A stretch of 64,000 nt of DNA from Bacteroidota bacterium (GTDB taxonomy: Bacteria > Bacteroidota > Bacteroidia > Chitinophagales > Chitinophagaceae). Of this stretch, positions 48,923 to 58,273 are shown piece after piece. Position 1 is the first letter of the stretch, and the number at the start of each line of letters is the position of its first letter. The notes below the pieces were generated by a model that was not told the origin of the DNA, did no database searches, and saw only the letters and a program-made list of their open reading frames with translations. Location of the stretch: positions 1 through 64,000 of the forward strand of contig JAFDXX010000012.1 of NCBI GenBank assembly GCA_018267705.1, written 5' to 3'. The translations under genes were made by a program, and so were the position numbers.

Positions 48923-50136
48923 TAAGAAAATGATTGATATAATTGTATAGTTTTTTCAACAAGTTTATTTGTACTAAATCTTTCTTTATATTTTGTTGAA
49001 ATAAACTCTCTGTTAAATACTTTTATATTCGTTAGCATTTCAATTGACTGTGCTAAATACATTGGCGATTTTTCAATTACAAAACCACTTTCTTCGTTTA
49101 TTATATCAGGTAACGGGCCAATTTTATACGCAATAACAGGCAAGCCGCAACATAATGCTTCAGAAACAATTAAAGATTGTGTTTCAGCATGAGAAGGATA
49201 AATAAGTATGTCGCAAGCATTGTAAAGATTTGCCAGTTTTTCAGGTTCATTAATTAAATCAATATGTGTAAAATGTTCATCAGCTCCTACATCATCATTA
49301 CCAACAACTATAATGTTTATTTTATTTCTAATCTCTTCTTTTATTAAATAATATGCTTCCAGCAAATCAAAATAACCTTTGTTTTTATATGAAAACTTAG
49401 CTGCAATAAATAGTAAATTAATTTTCTGTTTATTAACTGAATCATGATTTGTTGATGCTTGATAATTAAAAATTTTTGTATCTACCGCATTCTCAACTAT
49501 AACATGCTCAAATTTATTTAGCAGTTTGCTTTTTAATGAAACAGATTTAACCCAATCAGACACATTTATTACTTTAAGTTTTATTGATGATTGTAAAAAT
49601 TTCTGTTTATATAAAAAACTATTGTAAATTTTTTGTTTAGATTTTTTTTCTGTTACTGCAGGGCAATTGTTACAATTAGAAATATAACCAATACATCCAT
49701 AACTATGCGAACATCCTGCCGTAAAAAAACCCATATCATGATTGGTGATTACGAATTTTGCATTTAATTTATTAAACCATTTAAAATCCCACAATCCGTA
49801 TGCCCAATGCAAATGAATAATATCGAATCTATTTTTTTCTAAAAAAATTTTCAATCGTAAAAAATAACTAACAGGTACTGAAAACATAAAGGGCGGCACT
49901 TGTTCTTCAACCGCAAATTTTTTTTTATTAAGTATAATATTAAGTTTGTTCAATAACTTATCAATAAACCCTGATGGTAAAGTATTAGCTGCAATATGGT
50001 TGGGTATTTTTATTTCGTTTTTTGAAATGGATAAATAATAAGAATCATATCCGTTTTCTAAAAGAGTTTTATGCAGTAGAATAGATGCATTAGCAGCACC
50101 ACCTTGCAGAAAAGAATTAATGTGTAATATTCGCAA
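48922..50136 (-). CDS. glycosyltransferase family 4, WcaC-like
   Basis: A 404-residue GT-B enzyme. It has LHINSFLQGGAANASILLHKTL at the start and a Cys cluster in the acceptor domain (GCSHSYGCIGYISNCNNCPA) as in colanic-acid WcaC-type transferases. SHAETQSLIVSEALCCGLPVIAYKIGP gives the conserved Glu pair. The Cys cluster may bind metal. It overlaps the upstream GT gene by 20 bp. Confidence 0.88.
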   Translation of the reverse strand: MRILHINSFLQGGAANASILLHKTLLENGYDSYYLSISKNEIKIPNHIAANTLPSGFIDKLLNKLNIILNKKKFAVEEQVPPFMFSVPVSYFLRLKIFLEKNRFDIIHLHWAYGLWDFKWFNKLNAKFVITNHDMGFFTAGCSHSYGCIGYISNCNNCPAVTEKKSKQKIYNSFLYKQKFLQSSIKLKVINVSDWVKSVSLKSKLLNKFEHVIVENAVDTKIFNYQASTNHDSVNKQKINLLFIAAKFSYKNKGYFDLLEAYYLIKEEIRNKINIIVVGNDDVGADEHFTHIDLINEPEKLANLYNACDILIYPSHAETQSLIVSEALCCGLPVIAYKIGPLPDIINEESGFVIEKSPMYLAQSIEMLTNIKVFNREFISTKYKERFSTNKLVEKTIQLYQSFS

Positions 50137-51289
50137 AGAGATGTTTTTTTAAGTGTGCCGTAATGCTTACTCTAAAATCTTTTTCATCTGTGCTATACAT
50201 TCCATAAGCCTTACTTTTTATTTTCATCTTGTTTAAATTTTGGCTATCTGCTATTAATGCATTGTTTATAGTTTCTTGTAAAGCCAGCTCTGTAAATGCT
50301 TTTATTGTAAATCCGCAATTATCTATATCAACACCAACATTATTGGTAACAAGCGGAATGAGCCCACCATTTTTCATGCAAGTAATTACAGATGCACAAT
50401 TGCCTTCCGTAATTGACATATATACTAAAAATGTATTGGCTTCGCAAATTTGTTTAAACTCTTCAGAACCAATAGCAACAAAATTTTTAATACTAATATT
50501 AGAACTGTTGGCTAATTGCTCTTTATATAAATCATAAAATTCAGGTTCGTTTTGCAATGCAGCACTACAAATAGTTAGCTGCAAATCTTTTCGTTTAATA
50601 AAATAATCTAGTACAATATCAAGTCCTCTATGCAAACATTTAGTGCTTCCAAACCATAAAAAATTTTTTCTATTTTCTTCTTTAAAAGCAATATCAATTG
50701 TATACGGAGATTGAAATGCAATTGCTTTAACAGTTTCAATAGGGCATTGGGTATATGGAAGAAATGTGCTTTTCACAAACTCATTGCCATGAAGAATAAT
50801 TGCATCTGCAAAACTGTATTGCAAAGCATAATTTTCTTCAATAAACGAAACAGATTTAGGAAGTAATATTTTTTTTTGATTATAGAAATTAATTAACTTA
50901 TGTATTGCCACTTCATTTTGAAAGTATGGATGAGGTCCATTAACATAAGTTATTATTTTAAGTTTTTTAGTTGCCGATTGGTGTTTGTAAACAATGGCAT
51001 CATCAATATGTTTACGCATTCCCACCACTGCATTGTATTGATCAAAATTTATTGTTGCATTATTATCAAAAAAATTTATTAAATCAACATTGTACCCTAA
51101 TTCAAATAAAGCAAAACAAAATGCTTTTGTTTCTGCATAAATAGTATGCGTATGGTTATTACTTTGCAAATCATGTAACATTAAACTAACCAATGCCCGT
51201 TTATTATTTTCTGCTTTGTATAATACAGAAACAGGTTTATTGGTTTTACTTTTCATTAACCTGTTTTTTATTTTTTGATAGAAGGTCAT
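50117..51289 (-). CDS. glycosyltransferase, GT-B-like
   Basis: A 390-residue protein with a GT-B layout: acceptor domain with ALVSLMLHDLQSNNHTHTIYAETKAF, then NFLWFGSTKCLHRGLDIVLDYF at the domain boundary, and MSITEGNCASVITCMKNGGLIPLVTNN in place of the usual E-x7-E motif. The second Glu of the motif seems to be replaced. Some related GTs without the pair are still active. It overlaps the GT2 gene upstream by 4 bp. Confidence 0.72.
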   Translation of the reverse strand: MTFYQKIKNRLMKSKTNKPVSVLYKAENNKRALVSLMLHDLQSNNHTHTIYAETKAFCFALFELGYNVDLINFFDNNATINFDQYNAVVGMRKHIDDAIVYKHQSATKKLKIITYVNGPHPYFQNEVAIHKLINFYNQKKILLPKSVSFIEENYALQYSFADAIILHGNEFVKSTFLPYTQCPIETVKAIAFQSPYTIDIAFKEENRKNFLWFGSTKCLHRGLDIVLDYFIKRKDLQLTICSAALQNEPEFYDLYKEQLANSSNISIKNFVAIGSEEFKQICEANTFLVYMSITEGNCASVITCMKNGGLIPLVTNNVGVDIDNCGFTIKAFTELALQETINNALIADSQNLNKMKIKSKAYGMYSTDEKDFRVSITAHLKKHLFANITH

Positions 51290-52077
51290 TTTTTTCTGAA
51301 TACACTAATTAAACGAGCCAATAATTGATGCAAGCGAGAGTAATGGTATTGTTTATAATCGTTTTCCATTTCATTCATCTTTTTATAATCTTGATAGAAA
51401 AAAGAAAACTTAGTTTCTAAAATTTGTTTTCTTTCATTGTTCATTGTTTCATCAAAACGATTAGCACTAATTCCGTTTGTATCAAATAAAGTAATCAATA
51501 TAGGCAGCCTATAATAGGTTGCACTATAATATGTAAAAGCAGTAATGAAAAATTCCCAGTCAGAAACAATTTTATTTTTCTCATTATAACCACCAATGAT
51601 TTTAAATAATTTATTAGATATAAATGTTGAAGGATGACATAATGAACTTTTATAAAAGTAGTTAAAGGATATTTCAGAAGGTATTGGGCTCTTGGCAATA
51701 AATTTATTTTCTATTAATTGCATATTGCCGGTGTAAAAACTATACAGTTCATTTGTTTTGGCAATTGCATCAGCAACTTCTTCAATAACTTTATTGTTAG
51801 CTAAAACATCTGCGGCATTTAAAAATAAAAGATAATTTCCGGTTGCTTTAGCAGCACCTTTATTCATTGCATGATAAATACCATTATCATTTTCAGAAAC
51901 CCAATAAGTAATTTTTGAGGAGTAGTTTTCAATTAATTCTTTGCTTCCATCTGAACTTCCTCCGTCTATTACAATATATTCAAAGTTGCTATACGTTTGG
52001 TTAATTACAGATTGAATAGTTGCCTCTAAACCAACCTTATTATTAAAATTTATAGTAATGATGGATAGCCTTACCAT
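51286..52077 (-). CDS. glycosyltransferase family 2
   Basis: A 263-residue GT-A fold enzyme. LSIITINFNNKVGLEATIQSVINQ and IDGGSSDGSKELIENY begin it; NYLLFLNAADVLANN has NAAD where relatives carry the usual NAGD or DxD. SLCHPSTFISNKLFKIIGGYNE is the acceptor-side motif. It resembles WcaE-type enzymes. It follows a 79-bp gap, the largest inside the locus. Confidence 0.86.
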   Translation of the reverse strand: MVRLSIITINFNNKVGLEATIQSVINQTYSNFEYIVIDGGSSDGSKELIENYSSKITYWVSENDNGIYHAMNKGAAKATGNYLLFLNAADVLANNKVIEEVADAIAKTNELYSFYTGNMQLIENKFIAKSPIPSEISFNYFYKSSLCHPSTFISNKLFKIIGGYNEKNKIVSDWEFFITAFTYYSATYYRLPILITLFDTNGISANRFDETMNNERKQILETKFSFFYQDYKKMNEMENDYKQYHYSRLHQLLARLISVFRKK

Positions 52078-52156
52078 TATAATGATTAGTTAATCTTTTA
52101 GGATATTTGTATTGTAATAACTGCTTTCAATACTTAACTATATATAATAATTACTA

Positions 52157-53311
52157 TTAAAGTTGATCAATATATTGATTAAGTCTTATAGTGGGGTTTA
52201 ACTTCTCTTTAAACAATCTCAAAGTATTTTGAGATAATAGTTTATAGTTTATATTATTATTTAAGATGACAGGTATTTCATCTACAGTATTAATAGTGTA
52301 TCCAAAATTGTATTCATTATTAAGCTCAACATAAGTAGGCAAATTCACGGTAATTGCTGGCAACCCCGCTTTCATGTATTGAGAGAATTTACCAGATGCT
52401 AATCCAATATTATAAATATTTTCTCCAACATACATGTTATTAAAATCAGGCACATAAAAAACAAAACCTAAATCAAACTGTGTTAAATAATCTATGGTTT
52501 GATTGAATGAACTAATGTAGTCAGTAGAGATAAAAAAGTTTTCCCTTTCATTGGCTAACTGTATCATTCTATTTTGCAAATCATCTTTTGAATTGAAGGG
52601 ATATCTTGAATGAATAATAAGAACATAATTATCTGGTAATTTTTTATTATTAATGAGCTCATAAATTAGTTCCCCACCACTCCACTTAGCGAATGTGCCA
52701 AAAAACACAATAAGTTTTTTATCGCTAGAGATATTGTATTTTCTCCTAATGTCAACAACTTTATCATTATTAAACTTTTCTTTGAAATCCGGAATAGCAA
52801 CGGGGATATAAAAGGTTTTTATATTATTATTTATTTGAGACTCGCTTCTCAATAATTTTTCTCGTAACGCATCCTGAACTATAAGATTTCTCAACCTTTT
52901 ACAAGCCTCAATTTCTTTCTTCTTATTCTTATAAGCATGTTTCCAAAATATTTCAAACGATAAGTAATCTAATGTTGCATTTGGTATATAATGATGCCGT
53001 ATCTCATCTGCCCAAATTATACCCTCAGGATCAACGCCAATTATTGTGGTAACTTTTTTTGAAACAAATTGAATAAAAAATTTTTGTTTTATATATATAA
53101 ATAGTGCACATGATGTTTTAAAAATATTCTTAGCCCTATAATTAGGCTGCTTCTGCCAAATTATTATCTTATTGTAATTAAATTTATAATTAAAAAAATT
53201 TTCTGTACAGATTAAGATTGATTTTATTTTCCGTTCTTCTAAGAATTTAAATAAACCAAATAGCGTTGGGTTACTAAAAGTATCTGAATTTTTGGTAACT
53301 ACTAAAATCAT
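52157..53311 (-). CDS. putative glycosyltransferase, GT-B-like
   Basis: A protein of about 384 residues. The central KLIVFFGTFAKWSGGELIYELIN strand and the late NIGLASGKFSQYMKAGLPAITVNL block fit a GT-B C-terminal domain, with Ser and Lys in place of the usual Glu pair. The N-terminal half is little conserved. The frame is open to 53329 (MQLLNE), but ATG at 53311 overlaps the preceding aminotransferase stop as ATGA and begins ILVVTKNSD. The sugar donor may be the amino sugar made by the aminotransferase encoded just upstream, by adjacency only. Confidence 0.72.
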   Translation of the reverse strand: MILVVTKNSDTFSNPTLFGLFKFLEERKIKSILICTENFFNYKFNYNKIIIWQKQPNYRAKNIFKTSCALFIYIKQKFFIQFVSKKVTTIIGVDPEGIIWADEIRHHYIPNATLDYLSFEIFWKHAYKNKKKEIEACKRLRNLIVQDALREKLLRSESQINNNIKTFYIPVAIPDFKEKFNNDKVVDIRRKYNISSDKKLIVFFGTFAKWSGGELIYELINNKKLPDNYVLIIHSRYPFNSKDDLQNRMIQLANERENFFISTDYISSFNQTIDYLTQFDLGFVFYVPDFNNMYVGENIYNIGLASGKFSQYMKAGLPAITVNLPTYVELNNEYNFGYTINTVDEIPVILNNNINYKLLSQNTLRLFKEKLNPTIRLNQYIDQL

Positions 53312-54414
53312 TTCATTAAGCAGTTGCAAACAATTTCAATCTCATCATCAATCAACCCCAAACCACTAGGCAGATAAAAACCATTACGAGCTAATTTTTC
53401 TGCAACCGGATATTTTTCATTTTTAAATAATCCCATTTTTTGAAATACCGGTTGCTCATGCATGCACCAAAAAAATGGACGTGTGCCAATTTTTGAATCA
53501 TTTAATTTTTTTACAGTTTCATTAGCTAGCTCTTCTGTTTCTGCTACTAAGCCATAAACCCAATATATGTTTTCTGCATATGCAGTTTTAGCATGTGGTA
53601 ATTGAATTTTTTTTAAGCCTGCCAGTCCTTCATTGTATTTTTTCCCAATATATCTTTTCTTTTTTATATGTTCTTCTATTCTCTCTAACTGTGCTAAGCC
53701 TAATGCAGCTTGCATATTAGTCATTCTATAATTCCAGCCAAGTTCATAATGTACAAATCTTCTACCATTAGGTTCAAAAGCAAGGTTTCTTAGTTTTTTG
53801 CAACGTTCAGCAAGTTGAGGATTATCGCACATTATCATACCTCCTTCACCAGTAGTAATATGTTTATTAGGATAGAAGCTAAAAATACTAATGTCACCAA
53901 ATGAACCACATGGTTTTTTGTTATAGGTTTGTCCATGCATTTCAGCAGCATCTTCTATTAAAAATAAATTATATTTTTTGCAAAGCGATAATACAGGCTC
54001 CATATCAACAGGCAAGCCATAAATATGCACTACTAGAATTGCTTTTGTTTTAGAAGTTATTTTTTCTTCTATTTGGGTAACATCCATATTCCAAGTAGTT
54101 TCATCACTTTCTATCAAAACAGGAATAGCTCCTACATTAAGTATAGATTGGGCTGGAGAAATGATTGTAAAAGTTGGCATAATCACTTCAGATCCTTTTT
54201 CTAAGTTTAATGCTTTGAGAGCAATATCTAAAGCTGCAGAGCCATTGCTAACAGCTATACCAAAATTCCTTCCAACATAAGCTGCCATTTTTTCTTCAAA
54301 AGTTTTTATAAATGGCCCTTCACTTGAAATCCAGCCGGTTTCAATACATTCCTTTAAGTATTTTAATTCATTGCCTTCCAACCATGGAGTGTTAACAGGT
54401 ATTGGTTTTTGCAT
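53308..54414 (-). CDS. per: DegT/DnrJ aminotransferase, perosamine-synthase-like
   Basis: A PLP-dependent sugar aminotransferase of about 368 residues. Seen are the acceptor-loop ECIETGWISSEGPFIKTFE, NGSAALDIALKAL, the PLP-Asp block LIEDAAEMHGQTYNKKPCGSFGD, the lysine of FSFYPNKHITTGEGGMI, and WNYRMTNMQAALGLAQLER. These are closest to GDP-perosamine synthase, which adds an amino group at C4 of GDP-4-keto-6-deoxymannose, the product of the Gmd encoded in the same locus. ATG at 54414 is preferred over 54450 (12 extra residues). Pairing with Gmd and with the next methyltransferase is inferred from position. Confidence 0.82.
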   Translation of the reverse strand: MQKPIPVNTPWLEGNELKYLKECIETGWISSEGPFIKTFEEKMAAYVGRNFGIAVSNGSAALDIALKALNLEKGSEVIMPTFTIISPAQSILNVGAIPVLIESDETTWNMDVTQIEEKITSKTKAILVVHIYGLPVDMEPVLSLCKKYNLFLIEDAAEMHGQTYNKKPCGSFGDISIFSFYPNKHITTGEGGMIMCDNPQLAERCKKLRNLAFEPNGRRFVHYELGWNYRMTNMQAALGLAQLERIEEHIKKKRYIGKKYNEGLAGLKKIQLPHAKTAYAENIYWVYGLVAETEELANETVKKLNDSKIGTRPFFWCMHEQPVFQKMGLFKNEKYPVAEKLARNGFYLPSGLGLIDDEIEIVCNCLMK

Positions 54415-54416
54415 AT

Positions 54417-55166
54417 TTATATTTTTTGAAGAACAAAGCAAACACCCCAAGTATTTTCACTAGGTGTTTTTCCTGTTTCAAATTCTTCAGTTTGTATTAT
54501 TTTAAAGTTTGTTAAAGCAGCCAATAACTCTATTTCTGGAATACTAAAATGACGCATAGGGTGCTTTTCTGTATAAGTATTGGTTAGCTGTGTTGTTTTA
54601 TCTTGAATAATAATATTATAATTTACATCAACAACATTTTGATTAAAATGGATAAGTGATTCAGCAATTCGTATTACATCAATATTTTCATCACTCATTC
54701 TTTTTACTCTTGTTTCGGGTTTTTGTATATAAACTGCAGGGCTATACCATACATCAAAAATAAAAATGCCTTCAGTGTTGAGGTGTTTGTTTATTGTTTT
54801 GAAACAATTAATTAAATCGTTGTTATCTGTTAAATAGCTTATTACATGAAATAAAGAAATGGCTATATCAAATTTTTTATCTACATGAAAGGAAGTTATA
54901 TCTGCAACAATAGCATTGAAATTCTTAATGTTTTTTTGTTTAGCTATGGCAACCATTTCGGTACTACGCTCTATGCCTATAACTTCAAAGCCTTGTTCAC
55001 AAATAATTTCAGCATGGTTTCCCGTACCACAACCTAACTCTAAAAAGTTTTGTATATTTTTTTTATACTTCTTAGCAAGAGTCATGACATAATTTGCTTC
55101 TGCAAAATAGTTTTTGTTTTTATACAATAAATCGTAGTATTTGCTGTATAGTTTAAAATTACTCAT
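54417..55166 (-). CDS. SAM methyltransferase, sugar N-methyltransferase-like
   Basis: A 249-residue class I methyltransferase. SAM motif NFLELGCGTGNHAEII, then ERSTEMVAIAKQ, ADITSFHVDKKFDIAISLFHVISYL, and IFIFDVWYSPAVYI. The layout resembles TylM1/DesVI-type amino-sugar N,N-dimethyltransferases (LYSKYYDLLYKNKNYFAEA at the start). Being next to the perosamine-synthase-like gene, it may N-methylate that amino sugar. It is separated from the cupin gene by a 1-bp overlap. Confidence 0.75.
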   Translation of the reverse strand: MSNFKLYSKYYDLLYKNKNYFAEANYVMTLAKKYKKNIQNFLELGCGTGNHAEIICEQGFEVIGIERSTEMVAIAKQKNIKNFNAIVADITSFHVDKKFDIAISLFHVISYLTDNNDLINCFKTINKHLNTEGIFIFDVWYSPAVYIQKPETRVKRMSDENIDVIRIAESLIHFNQNVVDVNYNIIIQDKTTQLTNTYTEKHPMRHFSIPEIELLAALTNFKIIQTEEFETGKTPSENTWGVCFVLQKI

Positions 55167-55594
55167 TAACTGAATATTACATAGTTATCATCAACAGGTG
55201 TAAATCTTATTTTATCTTGTTCGCCACAATAGGGCCCTTGTTTTACTTCAATAAGTTCGCTTTGTTCTAACATTTTAAAACCATGCCCTCCATCTGCAAG
55301 TAAAATAACATCTCCTGCATAAAGAATTGTACTCTTAATATATTGTTGTGTGTTATTAAAAAAATCAACTCTTACTTTACCAGATCTAATAAATAATACT
55401 TCTTGTGTAAGATGAACTTCTCTTGGCACAAGATTATGTCTATGTGGAGGAATAACATAGTCCTTAGGGCGATTCATGTAGCCTAATTGTTGAGAATCGT
55501 TATCATTGGTGAAAAACTCTATCCCATTTTTCTTAAAATCTTTTCTGATGATGATGGAGAGAAGAAGGTTGTTATCGTATATTTTTTCTATCAT
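55166..55594 (-). CDS. cupin-domain protein
   Basis: A 142-residue single-domain cupin. The first metal-binding motif reads PPHRHNLVPREVHLTQEVLFIRSG and the second AGDVILLADGGHGFKML, so the His/Glu metal ligands seem present. It is related in shape to sugar-nucleotide keto-isomerases (WxcM/FdtA-like) or to small enzymes of unknown function. Located between methyltransferase genes it could act on the nucleotide sugar, but no reaction can be named. It overlaps the fusion gene by 4 bp. Confidence 0.72.
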   Translation of the reverse strand: MIEKIYDNNLLLSIIIRKDFKKNGIEFFTNDNDSQQLGYMNRPKDYVIPPHRHNLVPREVHLTQEVLFIRSGKVRVDFFNNTQQYIKSTILYAGDVILLADGGHGFKMLEQSELIEVKQGPYCGEQDKIRFTPVDDNYVIFS

Positions 55595-57573
55595 ATTTTA
55601 GTTAGTATATAGTAAGTAGAAGTTGATCCTGCATAAATTTCTTGGAACGTAGATGTAATTTTTAAATTATAACTCAAGCAAAAATCTTCAATAAAAGCAT
55701 GTGGGGTAATTACTGCAAAATCATATCCTGCCTGATGCCAGTTTAAAGCATCTTTTACTTTTAAATCTTTATCGTTAATTACATCAAAAATAAACAAACC
55801 ACCTTTACACAAAACTCTTGCCGCTTCCTTAAAGTATTGCATAATTTGTATAATTGGAAGATAAACAAATACCGCATGTGCATGAACAATATCTATTGAT
55901 TCATTTTTGGTTTGTTTTAGGCTTATTCCATCTGCATCAATTATATGAACAATATTATTCTCATAATTTCTTTTTAAATATTGCTTCCACCCATCATTTA
56001 CTTCATATACGTCATAATTTGCAATACTTAAATGGAGCAATTTTTCAAGATACATTCCCGTACCTGTACCAATTTCTAGTATTGATATTTTATTATTTGG
56101 AAAATATTTTAGCATCTGTTCAATAATTCTATCTCTTCTTCCAATTTTTCTTGTATCAGTATTTTTTGACTCCAAATATTCACATATACTAAGTTTTAGT
56201 TTCTTTGCTTCGTTTTCAGTTACTGTAGCATCAATATAATCTTTAGCATATTTATTTGTTACAACTGATGGCTGATTTATTTTCAACTTTGTCTTAATAT
56301 GTTTTTTTATTCCCGCAGTTGCATATCTATAACCGTTAAATTTTTTAGAACCGGCTACTCTATTAGTTTTAAAGTTAGAAAGAAGTAATTTATTTATTTG
56401 ATTTACAGCTGCATCGCTTGCCTTTCCAGGGTTGTATAAAAGATAATTACTTAATTTTTTTTTATTAAAAGGATATTTATCGGGATGCAAGAACACATCT
56501 TCAATTATTAAAGGTAATTCTTTTATATCTGTTACTACTGGCCCAAACTCTTTACCCCCATTAATAAAATTTATTTTATCCCAATTGCCAATATCATAAC
56601 CGAGGAAATAGTCTTGCTTTAAAGTAATTTCAAAAAATTTTGGAGTATCAATATAAATAACTGGTTTATTTAAAGCTAAAAACTCAAATGCAACACTTGA
56701 TATGCAAGTAAGTAATATGTCCGATTTTTGCAATAGAATATCAATTTTATCTTCTTTATAAAGAAACAAATTAGGATATTGCTTTTGTAAATTATTTATC
56801 TCTTTAAACCAATCAACACCTCCATTCGCATATTCATCATGAATAGGCCTTAAACAATCTATAGGGAGTTTAGCAATGATGTTGTATTGATTATTTTCTG
56901 CTAAAACTTTTAATATTTCAATACCGTTTTCACGAAGTGAAGCATACTTATTAAATGCTGGTGCATATAGTATTATTTTTTTATTTTGACTTAAACCTAA
57001 ATTTTTAAAATTACCTTCATCTTTTAAAGTTCCATTTAATAGTTCATCACCTTTGGGGTATCCTATTTCATATAAACGAATATGAGCAGGAATTTGATTA
57101 TAATATTTTTGTGCAAAAAAATTAAATGCCTCTTTATGCATTTCTCCATAAAGAAAAAAAGCGTCATATTTTAACATTTTATCCCAATGAAAACTTAAGG
57201 CTTTTGATGGCTGGCCATGAAACAAATAAATACTATAAATATTATCAATACCACGATCTTCTGTTGAGAGATAAAGATTGATTTCTTTATTGGAAAAAAA
57301 ATTGCTACTTAAAACATTTAATTGTATATGCTTAAACTTATTATTAGAATTAGTTCTTAAAAAATCTAAATAACAATCTTCACTTTCATGTGCTATAATG
57401 ATTATATCTGATGGGAATTCTTTCTTATACGTATGTAAAACATCCTTATAAAATTGGTACTCTCCTAAATAGTTGGCAAAAACTAATACTCGTTTTTTAA
57501 AAAAGCGATTTATTCGTAATAAAACTTTAAGCCAATATAATTGAATAAGATATTTTTTTGATAAACTATACAT
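55591..57573 (-). CDS. CDP-glycerol-glycerophosphotransferase-like / methyltransferase fusion
   Basis: A 660-residue two-domain protein. The N-terminal part (about 20-385) resembles the glycerophosphotransferase/TagB family: LFHGQPSKALSFHWDKMLKYDAFF, LYEIGYPKGDELLNG, IILYAPAFNKYASLREN, and DILLTCISSVAFEFLALNKPVIYIDTP. These enzymes add glycerol- or polyol-phosphate from CDP-linked donors. The C-terminal part (about 435-660) is a class I methyltransferase: ISILEIGTGTGMYLEKLL, NDGWKQYLKRNYE, CKGGLFIFDVINDKD. The fusion is unusual. It overlaps the racemase gene by 8 bp and the cupin by 4 bp. Confidence 0.8.
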   Translation of the reverse strand: MYSLSKKYLIQLYWLKVLLRINRFFKKRVLVFANYLGEYQFYKDVLHTYKKEFPSDIIIIAHESEDCYLDFLRTNSNNKFKHIQLNVLSSNFFSNKEINLYLSTEDRGIDNIYSIYLFHGQPSKALSFHWDKMLKYDAFFLYGEMHKEAFNFFAQKYYNQIPAHIRLYEIGYPKGDELLNGTLKDEGNFKNLGLSQNKKIILYAPAFNKYASLRENGIEILKVLAENNQYNIIAKLPIDCLRPIHDEYANGGVDWFKEINNLQKQYPNLFLYKEDKIDILLQKSDILLTCISSVAFEFLALNKPVIYIDTPKFFEITLKQDYFLGYDIGNWDKINFINGGKEFGPVVTDIKELPLIIEDVFLHPDKYPFNKKKLSNYLLYNPGKASDAAVNQINKLLLSNFKTNRVAGSKKFNGYRYATAGIKKHIKTKLKINQPSVVTNKYAKDYIDATVTENEAKKLKLSICEYLESKNTDTRKIGRRDRIIEQMLKYFPNNKISILEIGTGTGMYLEKLLHLSIANYDVYEVNDGWKQYLKRNYENNIVHIIDADGISLKQTKNESIDIVHAHAVFVYLPIIQIMQYFKEAARVLCKGGLFIFDVINDKDLKVKDALNWHQAGYDFAVITPHAFIEDFCLSYNLKITSTFQEIYAGSTSTYYILTKI

Positions 57574-58273
57574 TGTTTTTCATAAGTTCAATAACATACT
57601 TAGCATATTCAGTATCAGAATCAATAAGAGGATATTGGGATAGTTGATCTATAATACATCCAAATTCTGAACAACCTAAAATAATATTAGAGCAATTATA
57701 TTTATGTAATGTATTTTTAATGTGTAATTTTATTCTATCAATATCAACCTGATTATTATTTAGTTTTATCTCCTCAATAAAATTAAATACAATTTTACTG
57801 TCATTTTCATCCATCTCTACATATTCATAGCCGAATTGTTGCAGTTGCGATTTATATAACTGAGCTGTATAAGTAATAACACCCCCCCAAACAATAATTC
57901 TTGCACCATTACTTACCTTGTTATTTAAAGATTTACAAGTTGCTTCTACAATACTAATAATTGGAATATTAATTTGAGGTTGTACATAGGGTAAAAAATA
58001 TGTTGCACTATTACAAGGAAGCAGAATAATATCTACCGGATAGTTAACAAGTTTTTGACAACTTTCAATCATACCCTCAACCGGGCTTTCTTCATTATAT
58101 AAAAAGGCCCTTGTTCTACTTGGAATATGAGGGTTGTTATCTAATATTATTCTAAGATGCTCCCAATCTTTTTTTGCCTCGGTTAAATCTAAAAGTTTTT
58201 TTAAAAAACTTAATGAAGCATATGGCCCCATCCCACCAAGTATTCCAATAGTTATTTTATTATTTTTTATCAT
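57566..58273 (-). CDS. aspartate/glutamate racemase family protein
   Basis: A 235-residue protein of the Asp/Glu/hydantoin racemase superfamily. The nucleotide-like start GILGGMGPYASLSFLKKLLDL, the first catalytic Cys in LLPCNSATYF (about 87) and the second in NIILGCSEFGCIID (about 201) are both present. IPSRTRAFL is also typical. Such enzymes interconvert L and D amino acids by a two-base cysteine mechanism. Its place between the fusion gene and a methyltransferase suggests it supplies a D-amino acid (or related acid) for the polysaccharide, not cell-wall synthesis; that is inference. Confidence 0.82.
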   Translation of the reverse strand: MIKNNKITIGILGGMGPYASLSFLKKLLDLTEAKKDWEHLRIILDNNPHIPSRTRAFLYNEESPVEGMIESCQKLVNYPVDIILLPCNSATYFLPYVQPQINIPIISIVEATCKSLNNKVSNGARIIVWGGVITYTAQLYKSQLQQFGYEYVEMDENDSKIVFNFIEEIKLNNNQVDIDRIKLHIKNTLHKYNCSNIILGCSEFGCIIDQLSQYPLIDSDTEYAKYVIELMKNNV

